Made by a program: the position numbers and the translations under genes
NCBI RefSeq assembly: GCF_000743575.1
Contig: NZ_JQGC01000006.1
Coordinates: 186,001-250,000 of the forward strand
Direction: 5' to 3'
From: Devosia riboflavina
Lineage (GTDB): Bacteria > Pseudomonadota > Alphaproteobacteria > Rhizobiales > Devosiaceae
Length of the DNA: 64,000 nucleotides
Notes under the pieces: generated by a model
Database searches by the model: none
What the model was told of the DNA's origin: nothing
What the model saw: only the letters and a program-made list of their open reading frames with translations
Shown: positions 44,907 to 54,012 of the stretch, piece after piece
Position numbering within the stretch: the stretch's first letter is position 1
Layout of the letters: each line of letters begins with the position of its first letter

Positions 44907-44932
44907 AAAGGCCCGGCTCACGCCGGGCCTTT
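44907..44932 (+). terminator. Intrinsic terminator after the porin gene
   Basis: AAAGGCCCGGC and GCCGGGCCTTT give a perfect 11-bp stem with a TCAC loop, followed by CTGCTTTTTG. It begins 24 nt after the porin stop and is a textbook rho-independent terminator. Confidence 0.9.
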
Positions 44933-45035
44933 CTGCTTTTTGAAGGCGCTTCTTGCGCGTGATCGTACCGCGCGGCTTTTGCCCTTGCGGCAAATCATCT
45001 AACGTCCCGGCAATGTGGCACTTAATGGAATCGAT

Positions 45036-46403
45036 ATGAAGAGGCTCCTTAGTCACCTCGTGACATCAGGCGTGATAGCGCTTGGCCTGGTTTTGAGCTT
45101 TGGCCCGTCGTCCCTGGCGCAATCCTCTGTCATTGCCGTGCCGCCGCCACAGGTGTCCGACTACTGGGTCAGCATTTCGCGCCAGCCGGGCGGCACGCTG
45201 GTTTTTGATGGCTATGCGCCCAGTGCTGCCTCGCGAGATGCCCTGGGACAGCGCGCCGGTGTCGACATTTCCTGGCTCAAGCTCGGCTCGGGCGCGCCTG
45301 CGGGCTACGATGCTGCCACCGCTTTCGGTCTTGATGTTCTGGATCGTCTTTCGGAAGGCCGCTTTGCCTTGCGCGGCTCCGTATTGTCTGTGAGCGGTGT
45401 CGCTGCCACCCAGGCCGATTTTATCACCCTCCACCAGACACTCGCCACGCAGGTTCCTGCCGGTCTCATTCTCGCCAAGGCCGAAATTTCTGCGCCGCGC
45501 GTCGAATCCTATGCCTTCTCGCTGCGCCGTCAGCCCAATGGCAATGTGCTGCTCTCCGGCTATGTGCCGAATCCCGAACTGGAGCAGCGCTCGCTCCTGG
45601 CAGTCGGTGTACGCGCCAGTTCCACCCTGCGCTTCGGTTCGGGCGAACCTCTCAATTTCGAAGCCAGCCTCGACAAAATTCTCCCGCTCTTCGCCCTGCT
45701 CAAGGAGGGTGAAGTCAAGCTCGATGGCGGTGTCTGGCTCTTTTCCGGTACGCCGCTGACTTCGGCCGACGCGGAATCCATTCGCGCGACTTTTGCTCGT
45801 GATCGCCTGAGCGAAGCGGGATGGGGGCTTGCCCTTGCCGCGCCAGCACCAAGTGCCCCAACTGCGCCGGAACAGCCGCAGGTTGCAACGGTCGCGCCAG
45901 AACCTGTTGCGACGGAGCCCGCTCCAACCGAAGAGACGGTTCCGGCCGAACCTAACCCGGTGACCGCCCCTGCAATGGAACCCGCGCAGCCAGCGCAGAC
46001 GGCTCCAGCACCTTCCGCTTCGCCTGAAACCCTCGAACAGTGCCGCACCAATCTCGCAGCGCTCTCGGCCCAAAATGGCATCCTTTTCCGCTCCGGCGCG
46101 GCGGTTCTTGCCGAGGGTACCGAAACAATCCTCGCGTCGATCGCTGACGCCATCAACCATTGCCCCGATGCGGCGATCGACGTTGCCGGCCACACCGATT
46201 CCGATGGCGAAGCCGCCGCGAACCTGGCCCTGTCGGTTGCGCGCGCCGAGGCCGTGATTGCAGCGCTGATCAATCTGGGCGTGGGTGCCGAACGTCTCTA
46301 TGCCATCGGTTATGGCGAATCCCAGCCTGTGGCCGACAATGCAACGGCCGCCGGCAAGGCCCAGAACCGTCGCATCGTCGTCTCAGTCCGCGACGGAGCC
46401 TGA
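45036..46403 (+). CDS. OmpA-family protein with duplicated N-terminal domain
   Basis: 455 residues from ATG 45036, where the signal peptide MKRLLSHLVTSGVIALGLVL begins; an in-frame GTG is 21 nt upstream. Residues 43-158 and 159-268 are tandem copies offset by 116-117: RQPxG, GYxP, L-x-x-GSG and L-x-EG recur in register, and each resembles a BON-like fold. A Pro/Ala/Glu linker (about 270-330) leads to an OmpA C-terminal domain with GHTDSDGEAAANLALSVARA and GYGESQPVADN, which binds peptidoglycan. It is probably an envelope-anchoring protein; the repeats' partner is unknown. Confidence 0.82.
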   Translation: MKRLLSHLVTSGVIALGLVLSFGPSSLAQSSVIAVPPPQVSDYWVSISRQPGGTLVFDGYAPSAASRDALGQRAGVDISWLKLGSGAPAGYDAATAFGLDVLDRLSEGRFALRGSVLSVSGVAATQADFITLHQTLATQVPAGLILAKAEISAPRVESYAFSLRRQPNGNVLLSGYVPNPELEQRSLLAVGVRASSTLRFGSGEPLNFEASLDKILPLFALLKEGEVKLDGGVWLFSGTPLTSADAESIRATFARDRLSEAGWGLALAAPAPSAPTAPEQPQVATVAPEPVATEPAPTEETVPAEPNPVTAPAMEPAQPAQTAPAPSASPETLEQCRTNLAALSAQNGILFRSGAAVLAEGTETILASIADAINHCPDAAIDVAGHTDSDGEAAANLALSVARAEAVIAALINLGVGAERLYAIGYGESQPVADNATAAGKAQNRRIVVSVRDGA

Positions 46404-46417
46404 ATCGGGCCAGAAGC

Positions 46418-47362
46418 TCAGGCCGCCTTGCTCCGCGCCTGCGTACCAACCTTGAACACGAAGCCGACAACGGCTTCGATTTCATCGTGCTGGTCGAACA
46501 GGGCAGGGGAGCCCTGGCCGGCAATGGTCAGCGCGAGGGCATCCGGCCGCCGCCGCACCATTTCCTCATAGGTTTCGCGCCGCAATTGATCGGTCAGTTG
46601 TGTGCGGAGGATCATGAGCGGAATGCCATTCAGCGCGTCGAAGAGCGGCCATTGTGGCGTCAGCACGTCGTCAAAGCTGATGGTCTCCAAAGGCGCCAGC
46701 AAGCGCTCATCGAACAGCGGTCGCGCCCGTCCCCGCTTGTCGATCGTGTGGCTACGCAGAGCCAGGGCATCGAGCGCCTCTTCCGAGAGTTCCGGATAGT
46801 CCCCCGCCAGCATGCGGCGGAGACCGGCGGCAACGCGCTTGGCCCCCCTCAAACTATCTATATGCCTATGATTATTGCGCAATCGGACGATGCCGCGGGA
46901 ATCGACCATAGGCCCGGCATCAAGCAGGATCGCACCCGCCACCAGCAGCGGATGCGCCGCCGTCAGGGCCATGGCCACCTGGCCACCATGCCCCTGACCG
47001 AGAATAATCGCCCGCCCAATACCCAGCGCCGCGAGAATATCGGCGACATCGCGCGCATCGGCCAGTGAATTATAGTCCCCCACCTGTGGCCGGTCGTCTG
47101 CCCGACCACGCCCAGGCAGATCGATCAGCACCACCGGCCAGTTGCCCGTCCCCAAACGCCTGAAATAGCTGACGAAATCGCTGAAATCGCTCATGTTCCG
47201 CTGCAGGCCCGCGAGGCACACAAGCGGTATTTTTCCCCGGACGAGAGGCGCCGTGACATGCACCGCCGCGCGCACCGTTGCGTCGCACGTTTCGATGAAT
47301 TGCACCGGAAAACCGGCAAAAGGCTTGTGATCGGGCGGAACGACGCGCCGTTTGCGCAACAT
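46418..47362 (-). CDS. Alpha/beta-hydrolase-fold protein lacking catalytic residues
   Basis: 314 residues with alpha/beta hydrolase order: LVCLAGLQRNMSDFSDFVSY, VVLIDLPGRGRADDRP (oxyanion strand and cap entry), and the nucleophile-elbow region IILGQGHGGQVAM. At the elbow the expected G-x-S-x-G reads G-Q-G-H-G, so Gly124 replaces the nucleophilic Ser. The C-terminal motif that usually holds His reads AGQGSPALFD. It is thus probably non-catalytic or uses other chemistry. It is divergent from dapA and convergent with the OmpA gene. Confidence 0.75.
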   Translation of the reverse strand: MLRKRRVVPPDHKPFAGFPVQFIETCDATVRAAVHVTAPLVRGKIPLVCLAGLQRNMSDFSDFVSYFRRLGTGNWPVVLIDLPGRGRADDRPQVGDYNSLADARDVADILAALGIGRAIILGQGHGGQVAMALTAAHPLLVAGAILLDAGPMVDSRGIVRLRNNHRHIDSLRGAKRVAAGLRRMLAGDYPELSEEALDALALRSHTIDKRGRARPLFDERLLAPLETISFDDVLTPQWPLFDALNGIPLMILRTQLTDQLRRETYEEMVRRRPDALALTIAGQGSPALFDQHDEIEAVVGFVFKVGTQARSKAA

Positions 47363-47594
47363 TGATTATCCTCAGGCCCTCGGGCTTTGTGCCTGTTGTG
47401 CCTGCCCCAGGGCCCGGCAATCAAGCCCCTGATGTTTTTGCGCCGCAGCTTTTTACGTGGAACGCTGCGATCGCGCCATTCGCCTTGTGACAGATCGAAG
47501 TTGAAAGTATGGTGCGCGTCTCCGGAGGCCCCTTCGGACAATCCCAGACATGCGCAACCCGGGTTCTCCGGGCCAATTGAGGAATACCGACAAA

Positions 47595-48470
47595 ATGCTG
47601 CGAGGTTCGATTACGGCACTCATCACTCCCATGCGCGATGGGGCAGTTGATGAGAAAGCCTTCGCCAGCTTTGTCGATTGGCAGATTGCCCAAGGCACGC
47701 ACGGCCTGGTGCCGGTCGGCACCACGGGCGAAAGCCCAACTGTGAGCCACGAAGAGCATCGTCGCGTCGTCGAAATCTGCGTCGAAGTAACCAACAAGCG
47801 CGTGCCGATCATCGCGGGCGCTGGCTCCAATTCGACCGCCGAAGCCGTTTCGCTGGCCAAGTTCGCCGAAGAAACCGGCGCCGACGCCGTGCTCTCGGTC
47901 GTGCCCTATTACAACAAGCCGAACCAGGAAGGCCTCTTCCAGCATTTCTCGGCTGTCGCCAAGGCGATCGGCATCCCGGTCATTCTCTATTCTGTACCCG
48001 GACGCACCGTTGTCGACCTGACCGTGGACACCATTGTACGCCTGCGCGATGCGCATGCCAACATCATCGGCGTCAAGGATGCGACCGGCAATCTCGAACG
48101 CGCCACCATGCAGCGCGTCAAGCTCGGCAAGGATTTTATCCTGCTCTCGGGCGATGATAGCACCGCGCTTGGCTTCAATGCCCATGGCGGTCATGGCTGC
48201 ATTTCGGTGACCGCCAACGTCGCCCCGCGTCTCTGTTCTGAGATGCAGGAACTCTCGCTGGCCGGCGATTTCGCCGGCGCGCGCGAGATCAACGACAAGC
48301 TGGCTTTCCTCCACAAGGACCTGTTCATGGAGCCAAATCCGGCTCCCGCAAAATATGTGGCAAACCGGCTCAACCTCTGCGCCAATGAAATGCGCCTGCC
48401 GCTGACCCCGATCAGCAAGCCGACGCAGGACGCCATGGACTTTGCAATGAGTCATGCAGGGCTTATCTAA
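47595..48470 (+). CDS. dapA: 4-hydroxy-tetrahydrodipicolinate synthase
   Basis: 291 residues from ATG 47595 ([13 protein letters not shown]) with TGAGGA about 11 nt upstream. The Schiff-base Lys161 is in GVKDATGN, exactly the E. coli number; [10 protein letters not shown] and [10 protein letters not shown] (Tyr of the proton relay) are present. It condenses pyruvate and aspartate semialdehyde in lysine/diaminopimelate synthesis. smpB starts 5 nt after its stop, as in related genomes. Confidence 0.95.
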   Translation: MLRGSITALITPMRDGAVDEKAFASFVDWQIAQGTHGLVPVGTTGESPTVSHEEHRRVVEICVEVTNKRVPIIAGAGSNSTAEAVSLAKFAEETGADAVLSVVPYYNKPNQEGLFQHFSAVAKAIGIPVILYSVPGRTVVDLTVDTIVRLRDAHANIIGVKDATGNLERATMQRVKLGKDFILLSGDDSTALGFNAHGGHGCISVTANVAPRLCSEMQELSLAGDFAGAREINDKLAFLHKDLFMEPNPAPAKYVANRLNLCANEMRLPLTPISKPTQDAMDFAMSHAGLI

Positions 48471-48475
48471 GCTTT

Positions 48476-48976
48476 ATGGCTACACCTAAGAACGACAAGA
48501 ACAAGAACGGATGGATCAGCCACGGCCTCGTGGCTGAAAACCGTCGCGCGCGCTTCGATTATGAGATCGGCGACACGCTCGAGGCCGGCATCGAACTGAC
48601 CGGCACGGAAGTGAAATCGCTGCGCATGGGCAAGGCTCAGATCGCCGAATCCTATGCTTCTCCGGAAAAGGGCGAGCTCTGGCTGATCAATTCCCACGTC
48701 CAGGAATATCTGCAGGGCAATCGCTTCAACCATCAGGAAAAGCGTCCGCGCAAACTGCTGGTGAGCAAGAAGCAGCTAGCCCGCCTCGATCAGGAAGTCG
48801 CCCGCGCCGGCAACACGATCGTGCCCCTAAAGCTCTATTTCAACGATCAGGGCCGCGCCAAGCTGCTTATCGGCATCGGCAAGGGCAAGAAGAATTTTGA
48901 CAAGCGCGCCACCAGCCGCGACCGCGACTGGAACCGCGACAAGGCCCGCATCATGAAAGAAGGCGGGCGCGGCTGA
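48476..48976 (+). CDS. smpB: SsrA (tmRNA)-binding protein
   Basis: 166 residues. Signature motifs are [31 protein letters not shown] and [15 protein letters not shown], followed by the basic C-terminal tail [20 protein letters not shown] that enters the ribosome decoding centre. It works with tmRNA in rescue of stalled ribosomes. No tmRNA gene was recognised in the window. Co-transcribed with dapA. Confidence 0.95.
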   Translation: MATPKNDKNKNGWISHGLVAENRRARFDYEIGDTLEAGIELTGTEVKSLRMGKAQIAESYASPEKGELWLINSHVQEYLQGNRFNHQEKRPRKLLVSKKQLARLDQEVARAGNTIVPLKLYFNDQGRAKLLIGIGKGKKNFDKRATSRDRDWNRDKARIMKEGGRG

Positions 48977-48989
48977 GGCGCCCCCTAAT

Positions 48990-49076
48990 CGTCATCCTCG
49001 GGCCTGACCCGAGGACACGTCACTTACCGGTTTCGCGACAAAGTACAAAACCCTCGGGTCGAGCCCGAGGGTGACG
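48990..49076. repeat. Palindromic intergenic repeat, family C, copy C2
   Basis: 87 bp with arms cgtcatcctcgggcctgacc and the complementary gtcgagcccgagggtgacg, close to C1 and C3. It occupies nearly the whole gap between convergent smpB and the NYN gene and may serve as a terminator. Confidence 0.8.
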
Positions 49077-49088
49077 TATTATTGTGGA

Positions 49089-49640
49089 CTAGGCCTCTAC
49101 CGGCCTCTGCACCTGTGGCCGCCCAACCGTCTTCGCCAATTCCGCTACATCGAGGAAAAAGTCCGCCTGCCGACGGAGATCGTCCGAGATCATCGGCGTC
49201 GACGTGGTCAGCGTCGAAACCACCGTCACCCGCTTGCCCTTGCGCTGCAGCGCCGCGACCAATGCGGTAAAATCGCCATCGCCAGAAAAGAGAATGAGGT
49301 GGTCGAAATAGGGAGAGAGCTCCAGCGCATCGACGCAGAGCTCGATGTCCATATTGCCCTTTACCTTGCGGCGTCCGAGGGCGTCGGTGAATTCCTTGGC
49401 CGGCTTGGTGACGACCGTATAGCCGTTGTAGTCGAGCCAATCGATCAGCGGGCGGATCGAGGAATATTCCTGATCCTCGATCAGGGCGGTGTAATAATTG
49501 GCCCGCAAAAGATAGGCCTTGCTGCTGAATTCGGTGAGCAGTTTGCGATAGTCGATGTCGACGCCAATCGCCTTCGACGTGGCATAAAGATTGGCGCCAT
49601 CGATGAAGAGCGCAATTTTCTCCCGTGGATCTACGGACAT
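49089..49640 (-). CDS. NYN domain (LabA/DUF88-type) protein
   Basis: 183 residues from ATG 49640; a TTG 9 nt upstream is possible. The PIN-like NYN fold is marked by ALFIDGANLY, VKGNMDIELCVDALEL and LFSGDGDFTALVAALQRKGK, which provide the conserved acidic residues of a metal-dependent RNase site. Likely acts on RNA in the cytoplasm, though no target is known. It lies between smpB and rpoZ on the opposite strand, a position seen in related alphaproteobacteria. Confidence 0.87.
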   Translation of the reverse strand: MSVDPREKIALFIDGANLYATSKAIGVDIDYRKLLTEFSSKAYLLRANYYTALIEDQEYSSIRPLIDWLDYNGYTVVTKPAKEFTDALGRRKVKGNMDIELCVDALELSPYFDHLILFSGDGDFTALVAALQRKGKRVTVVSTLTTSTPMISDDLRRQADFFLDVAELAKTVGRPQVQRPVEA

Positions 49641-49864
49641 GCTTTTCAAATTTCCTTAATGAAATGAGTGGGTTGCAATCACAATGCGCCCATCTGCCCC
49701 GGGCGCGGCGAGGCAATCTCGCCCTGACGCTTATCTTAAGTTCTCTATCCGTATATTTTCTCGGAACCGGCAGCGCAAGGGGAGTCGCTTTGGCCCGTCA
49801 AGCTTGCCATCCCGGTTAACGTGGTGTATGCGGAGACTTTCTCCCCACAAATTTGGAGACGTTC

Positions 49865-50233
49865 GTGGCACGCGTCACCGTTGAAGACTGCATCGAAAAG
49901 GTCGACAATCGCTTCGACCTCGTGCTCATGGCCGCTCATCGTGCGCGCATGATTTCCTCCGGCGCCCAGATCACCGTCGCGCGAGACAACGACAAGAACC
50001 CCGTCGTTGCCCTGCGTGAAATCGGCGATGGCACCATTTCGCCCGATGATCTGCATGAAGACCTGATCCACTCGCTGCAGAAGTATGTCGAGGTCGACGA
50101 GCCAGAGAGCCACGCTGCTCCGCTCATCGAAAGCGCCGGCGACGACGACTCGATCAACTTCGATACGATCAGCGAAGAAGAACTGCTGCGCGGCATCGAG
50201 AGCCTGGCTCCGCCGGAACGCCGCGACGACTAA
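49865..50233 (+). CDS. rpoZ: RNA polymerase omega subunit
   Basis: 122 residues from GTG 49865 ([20 protein letters not shown]), with GGAG about 7 nt upstream; an in-frame TTG 12 nt earlier is rejected because it lacks family sequence. The omega core VEDC...[14 protein letters not shown] and [12 protein letters not shown] is intact, followed by an acidic tail ending [10 protein letters not shown]. It assists beta-prime folding and ppGpp response, and sits upstream of rsh as in many bacteria. Confidence 0.94.
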   Translation: MARVTVEDCIEKVDNRFDLVLMAAHRARMISSGAQITVARDNDKNPVVALREIGDGTISPDDLHEDLIHSLQKYVEVDEPESHAAPLIESAGDDDSINFDTISEEELLRGIESLAPPERRDD

Positions 50234-50265
50234 GTCGTTCTGGCACGCATCAGCAAGTGATGAAG

Positions 50266-50292
50266 CACCCTCGGCCTCGCCGGGGGTGTTTT
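50266..50292 (+). terminator. Intrinsic terminator after rpoZ
   Basis: CACCCTCGGC and GCCGGGGGTG pair (one G-T pair) around a CTC loop, followed by TTTT. It lies 32 nt after the rpoZ stop and separates it from rsh. Confidence 0.8.
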
Positions 50293-50307
50293 GCATTGGG
50301 CGGTACT

Positions 50308-50437
50308 AGTAGCCCTCATGGTGAGGTGGGAGGCGCAGCCGACCCTCGAACCACGAGGGCGTGGCACCACGGCCTTCACTCTCTCGACCTCGTGGTTCGA
50401 GGCTGCGCTACGCTTCGCACCTCACCATGAGGTCTCT
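50308..50437. repeat. Palindromic intergenic repeat, family A, copy A2
   Basis: About 130 bp, outer arms agccctcatggtgaggtg and cacctcaccatgaggtct, with inner arms around ccctcgaaccacgagg and cctcgtggttcgagg. Same ends and layout as the copy at 1575-1707. It lies between rpoZ and rsh; the rsh promoter must be within the remaining 78 nt or inside the element. Confidence 0.8.
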
Positions 50438-50515
50438 GAAGCAAAACACCAATCCCGCCCTTCCCATTTTCAATCAACGCGCTAAGTATGGAATCTTCCG
50501 AGAGCGGCGACTTCC

Positions 50516-52801
50516 ATGATGCGTCAGTATGAGCTCGTCGAACGCGTTCAGGCCTATAACCCGAACGCCGACGAGCAGTTGTTGAATAAGGCCTATGTCT
50601 ACGCCATGCAGAAGCATGGCTCGCAAAAGCGCGCCTCTGGCGACCCCTATTTCAACCATCCGCTCGAAGTCGCGGCCATTCTGACCGAATTGAAGCTCGA
50701 TGACGCCTCGATCGCCGTTGGCCTGCTGCACGACACGGTTGAGGATACCGACGCGACCCGCGCCGAAATCGACCAGATTTTTGGCGGCGAAATCGCCACC
50801 ATCGTCGATGGCCTGACCAAGATCGAACGCCTCAATCTCGTCAGCCGCGAGGAAGCCCAGGCCGAAAACCTCAGGAAGCTCCTGCTCGCCATCAGCCAGG
50901 ACGTTCGCGTCCTCCTGGTGAAGCTTGCCGATCGCCTGCACAATATGCGCACCCTGCAATATATGCGCGCCGACAAGCAGCAGCGCATCGCGCAGGAAAC
51001 CATGGATATCTATGCCCCGCTCGCCGGCCGCATGGGTATGCAGGATATGCGCAACGAGCTCGAAGACCTCTCCTTCCGCATTCTCCAGCCCGATCACTAC
51101 AAGGCCATCACCGAACGCCTTGAGCATTTGCAGGCCGAGAACAAGGAAACCATCGACACGATCACGCGCGAACTGACCGAGCGCCTCTCGGCCGAGGGTA
51201 TCACCCCGCGTGTAAAAGCGCGGGTGAAGTCGCCCTATTCGATCTTTTCGAAAATCCAGCGCAAGTCGATCGCCCTCGAACAGCTCTCCGACATGATCGG
51301 CTTTCGCGTCATCGTCGGCTCGACCGAGGAGTGCTATCGCACCGTCGGCTTCATCCACACTACCTGGAAAGTCGTGCCCGGCCGCTTCAAGGACTATATC
51401 TCGGTCCCCAAGCACAATGACTATCGTTCGATCCACACGACAATCGTGGGCCCCAGCCGCCAGCGCGTCGAGCTGCAGATCCGCACCGAGGAAATGGACC
51501 GCATAGCCGAATTCGGCATCGCCGCCCATGCGCTCTACAAGGACGGCGCTTCGGCCAATCTCAGCCGTATCGAGAATGAATCCCAGGCCTATGGCTCGCT
51601 ACGCCAGTCGATCAGTCACCTGACCTCGGGCATCTCGGCCGAAGATTTCCTCGAATACACCAAGCTCGAACTCTTCCAGGATCAGGTCTTCTGCTTCACC
51701 CCGCGCGGGCGCCTTATCGCCCTGCCGCGCGGTGCGACGCCAATCGATTTCGCCTATGCGCTCCACACGGACATCGGCGACACCTGCGTCGGCGCCAAGA
51801 TCAATGGCCTGATCCTGCCGCTCGTCACCCAGCTCCGCTCCGGCGACGAAGTCGAAATTTTACGCGATCAGAACCATCGTCCGCCCAGCAACTGGATCGG
51901 CATTGCCGCGACCGGCAAGGCCCGCGCCGCCATTCGCCGCGCCGTGCGCCAGTCGACCATGCAGCGCGCCTACGCTCTTGGCGAACACGTCCTCAACATG
52001 ATGCTCGAACGCGAAGGTGTCATGCTCGACGAAAGCGAGAGCAAGACCCTCGCCGAAGAACTCGGCCAGACCGGCAAGCGCGAATTCCTCATCGCCGTGG
52101 GCGAAGGCAAGATCGGCAGCGAGGACCTCGGCAATGCCCTCGCAAAGGTCAAGGGCATCCGCAAGCGCCGTCGCAAGCTCGATCTGCCCGTGGCTGACAC
52201 GGCCGACGGCTGGTTTGCCCTGCGCGCCACCGACCAGTTCAAGTTCCGCGTCCCCGGCGGCCAGCATGCCGGCCCCAATGCCAAGGCGGCCTTGGCCCAG
52301 CTCGATTTCCATACCCCCGTCACCATGTCGGGGGAGGGCGTCGTGCCCGGCGACCGCCTCGTCGGCATTCTCGAACCCAATGCCCCGCTCACCGTCTACC
52401 CGATCCATTCCGACGCGCTGATCGAAAAACACGACGGCGACGTCGCCTGGGTCGATGTGCGCTGGGACGTCGCGGCGACCGAAGACAAGCTCTACGCCAC
52501 CGTCATTTCGATGGAATCAGTCAACCGCCCTGGCTCTCTCGCCCAGATTTCCTCGGCCATCGCCTCGTGCGACGCGAACATCAACAATCTGGTCATGCGG
52601 ATGATTTCGCCCGACTTCCACCAGATGATTTTCGAAATCGAGGTCCGCGACCTTGCGCAATTGACCGATGTTCTGGCAACGCTCAAGCGCAGTCCCGGCC
52701 TTTCCGCCGTCCAGCGGGCTGGCCTGAGGGAAGCGAGCATGATCTCGACCTTGGAATGGGACGGCAAGATAGACAGGAGTGCCCGTCGTGACGAAAGATG
52801 A
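50516..52801 (+). CDS. rsh: Bifunctional (p)ppGpp synthetase/hydrolase
   Basis: 761 residues with all RSH domains: HD hydrolase (about 25-180, with [11 protein letters not shown] and [10 protein letters not shown]), synthetase (about 235-350, with [13 protein letters not shown] and DMIGFRVIV), TGS (about 390-450, [20 protein letters not shown]) and a C-terminal ACT domain (about 660-745). Both HD and synthetase motifs are intact, as expected for the single RSH of this group. It sets ppGpp levels in starvation. The last 14 nt overlap pyrE. Confidence 0.94.
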   Translation: MMRQYELVERVQAYNPNADEQLLNKAYVYAMQKHGSQKRASGDPYFNHPLEVAAILTELKLDDASIAVGLLHDTVEDTDATRAEIDQIFGGEIATIVDGLTKIERLNLVSREEAQAENLRKLLLAISQDVRVLLVKLADRLHNMRTLQYMRADKQQRIAQETMDIYAPLAGRMGMQDMRNELEDLSFRILQPDHYKAITERLEHLQAENKETIDTITRELTERLSAEGITPRVKARVKSPYSIFSKIQRKSIALEQLSDMIGFRVIVGSTEECYRTVGFIHTTWKVVPGRFKDYISVPKHNDYRSIHTTIVGPSRQRVELQIRTEEMDRIAEFGIAAHALYKDGASANLSRIENESQAYGSLRQSISHLTSGISAEDFLEYTKLELFQDQVFCFTPRGRLIALPRGATPIDFAYALHTDIGDTCVGAKINGLILPLVTQLRSGDEVEILRDQNHRPPSNWIGIAATGKARAAIRRAVRQSTMQRAYALGEHVLNMMLEREGVMLDESESKTLAEELGQTGKREFLIAVGEGKIGSEDLGNALAKVKGIRKRRRKLDLPVADTADGWFALRATDQFKFRVPGGQHAGPNAKAALAQLDFHTPVTMSGEGVVPGDRLVGILEPNAPLTVYPIHSDALIEKHDGDVAWVDVRWDVAATEDKLYATVISMESVNRPGSLAQISSAIASCDANINNLVMRMISPDFHQMIFEIEVRDLAQLTDVLATLKRSPGLSAVQRAGLREASMISTLEWDGKIDRSARRDER

Positions 52802-53378
52802 AGTGCTGGATATTTTCCGCAAATGCGGCGCGCTGCTCGAAGGCCACTTCATCCTGTCCTCGGGCCTGCGCTCACCGCTGTTCCTGCAGAAGGCAAAAGT
52901 CTTCCAATACGCCGCCGAGACCGAAAAGCTCTGCAAGGCACTGGCTGAGAAGATCAAGGCCGAAGTCCCCGGCGTCACCAAGGTCGTCTCGCCCGCCATC
53001 GGCGGCATCATCCCCGGCTACGAAACTGCCCGCCAGCTCAGCCTGCCGGCGCTCTACACCGAGCGCGTCGAAGGTCAGTTCGAACTGCGCCGCGGCTTTG
53101 AAATCTCGCCTGACGACAAGGTGATCGTCGTCGAAGACATCGTCTCGACGGGCCTTTCCATCCGCGAATGCGTCGCCGCCCTGCGCGGTATCGGCGCCAA
53201 TGTGGTGGCCGCCGCTTGCCTCGTCGACCGCTCCGCCGGCGAAGCCGATGTCGGCGTGCCGCTGGTCTCGCTCATCGAATTCAAGGTGCCGGCCTATCCC
53301 GCCGACCAGCTACCCCCCGAACTCGCCGCTATCCCCGCCATCAAGCCCGGCAGCCGCGGTATTCAGGGCGTGAAATAG
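52788..53378 (+). CDS. pyrE: Orotate phosphoribosyltransferase
   Basis: 196 residues from GTG 52788, with AGGAG 8 nt upstream; a GTG at 52779 is too close to that site. The PRPP loop [17 protein letters not shown] and the N-terminal [18 protein letters not shown] orotate-binding segment are present. It makes OMP from orotate in pyrimidine synthesis. The start lies inside the rsh coding end (14-nt overlap), so translation is probably coupled. Confidence 0.94.
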   Translation: MTKDEVLDIFRKCGALLEGHFILSSGLRSPLFLQKAKVFQYAAETEKLCKALAEKIKAEVPGVTKVVSPAIGGIIPGYETARQLSLPALYTERVEGQFELRRGFEISPDDKVIVVEDIVSTGLSIRECVAALRGIGANVVAAACLVDRSAGEADVGVPLVSLIEFKVPAYPADQLPPELAAIPAIKPGSRGIQGVK

Positions 53379-53394
53379 GATCGGGAGCCCCTCT

Positions 53395-53550
53395 CTTTCC
53401 CTCGCCCCTTGAGGGTGAGGGACAGGATTTTTGCGTTCAGCAAAAATCCAGGGTGAGGGGTATCCATCCTCCGCAGAGGAGCATGTAATGCGCTCGCAGA
53501 CCCCTCATCCGCCCTTCGGGCACCTTCTCCCTCAAGGGGAGAAGGAAGAA
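53395..53550. repeat. Mosaic palindromic repeat, family B, copy B5
   Basis: Composite of several hairpins: cctcgccccttgagggtgagg, gatttttgcgttcagcaaaa plus atc (9-bp arms, GTTCA loop), cctccgcagagg, and a right end cttctccctcaaggggagaag. Same module order as B6 at 58684-58862 but without one inner hairpin. It fills the 183-bp gap between pyrE and acpS. Confidence 0.8.
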
Positions 53551-53561
53551 AGGCCAAAAAC

Positions 53562-53981
53562 ATGATCATCGGCCTCGGCTCCGACCTCATCGAAATCCAC
53601 CGCATCGCCCATGCGCTCGAGCGCCACGGCGAGCGCTTTACCCATCGCTGCTTCACCGAACTGGAGCGCGCAAAATCCGACCGCCGGGCCCAACGCGCCG
53701 CCTCCTATGCCAAGCGCTTCGCCGCCAAGGAGGCCTGCTCAAAGGCCCTCGGCACCGGCCTTAGTTCTGGCGTTTATTGGCGCGATATGGGCGTCGTAAA
53801 CATGCCTTCGGGCAAGCCAACGATGAAACTCACCAACGGCGCCCTGCGCGCCCTAATGCGCCTTGTCCCGCCGGGCCACGAGCCCCATATCCACATCACA
53901 ATTACCGACGACGCGGGCCTGGCGCAGGCTTTCGTCATCATCGAAGCGCTGCCGGTTGACCCGTCTCGGGCAAGCGTCTAA
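53562..53981 (+). CDS. acpS: Holo-[acyl-carrier-protein] synthase
   Basis: 139 residues. The magnesium site is formed by Asp8 in [11 protein letters not shown] and the Glu in [20 protein letters not shown] and MKLTNGAL also match. It transfers 4'-phosphopantetheine from CoA to acyl carrier protein. GGAAGAAAGG precedes the ATG. lepB begins 31 nt after the stop. Confidence 0.94.
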   Translation: MIIGLGSDLIEIHRIAHALERHGERFTHRCFTELERAKSDRRAQRAASYAKRFAAKEACSKALGTGLSSGVYWRDMGVVNMPSGKPTMKLTNGALRALMRLVPPGHEPHIHITITDDAGLAQAFVIIEALPVDPSRASV

Positions 53982-54012
53982 CGCTCTCGTCAGCGCTGAT
54001 CCTGGAATTGCA

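Noticed and set aside
48977..49864. tmRNA (ssrA) near smpB
   Set aside because: No tRNA-like ends or tag-coding frame could be recognised in the gaps; alphaproteobacterial tmRNA is usually encoded elsewhere.
50474..51529. Long minus-strand frame within rsh, and similar long antisense frames in parC and the XRE/receptor region
   Set aside because: These arise from high-GC codon use on the opposite strand; they have no recognisable domains and lie fully antisense to well-identified genes.
53395..53550. CRISPR-like repeat arrays in the repeat-rich gaps
   Set aside because: The elements are single palindromic units at scattered places, without regular direct repeats and unique spacers.
53863..54012. 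Longer start for signal peptidase I inside acpS
   Set aside because: The added residues are out-of-frame acpS sequence and do not resemble LepB; ATG 54013 precedes the membrane anchor directly.
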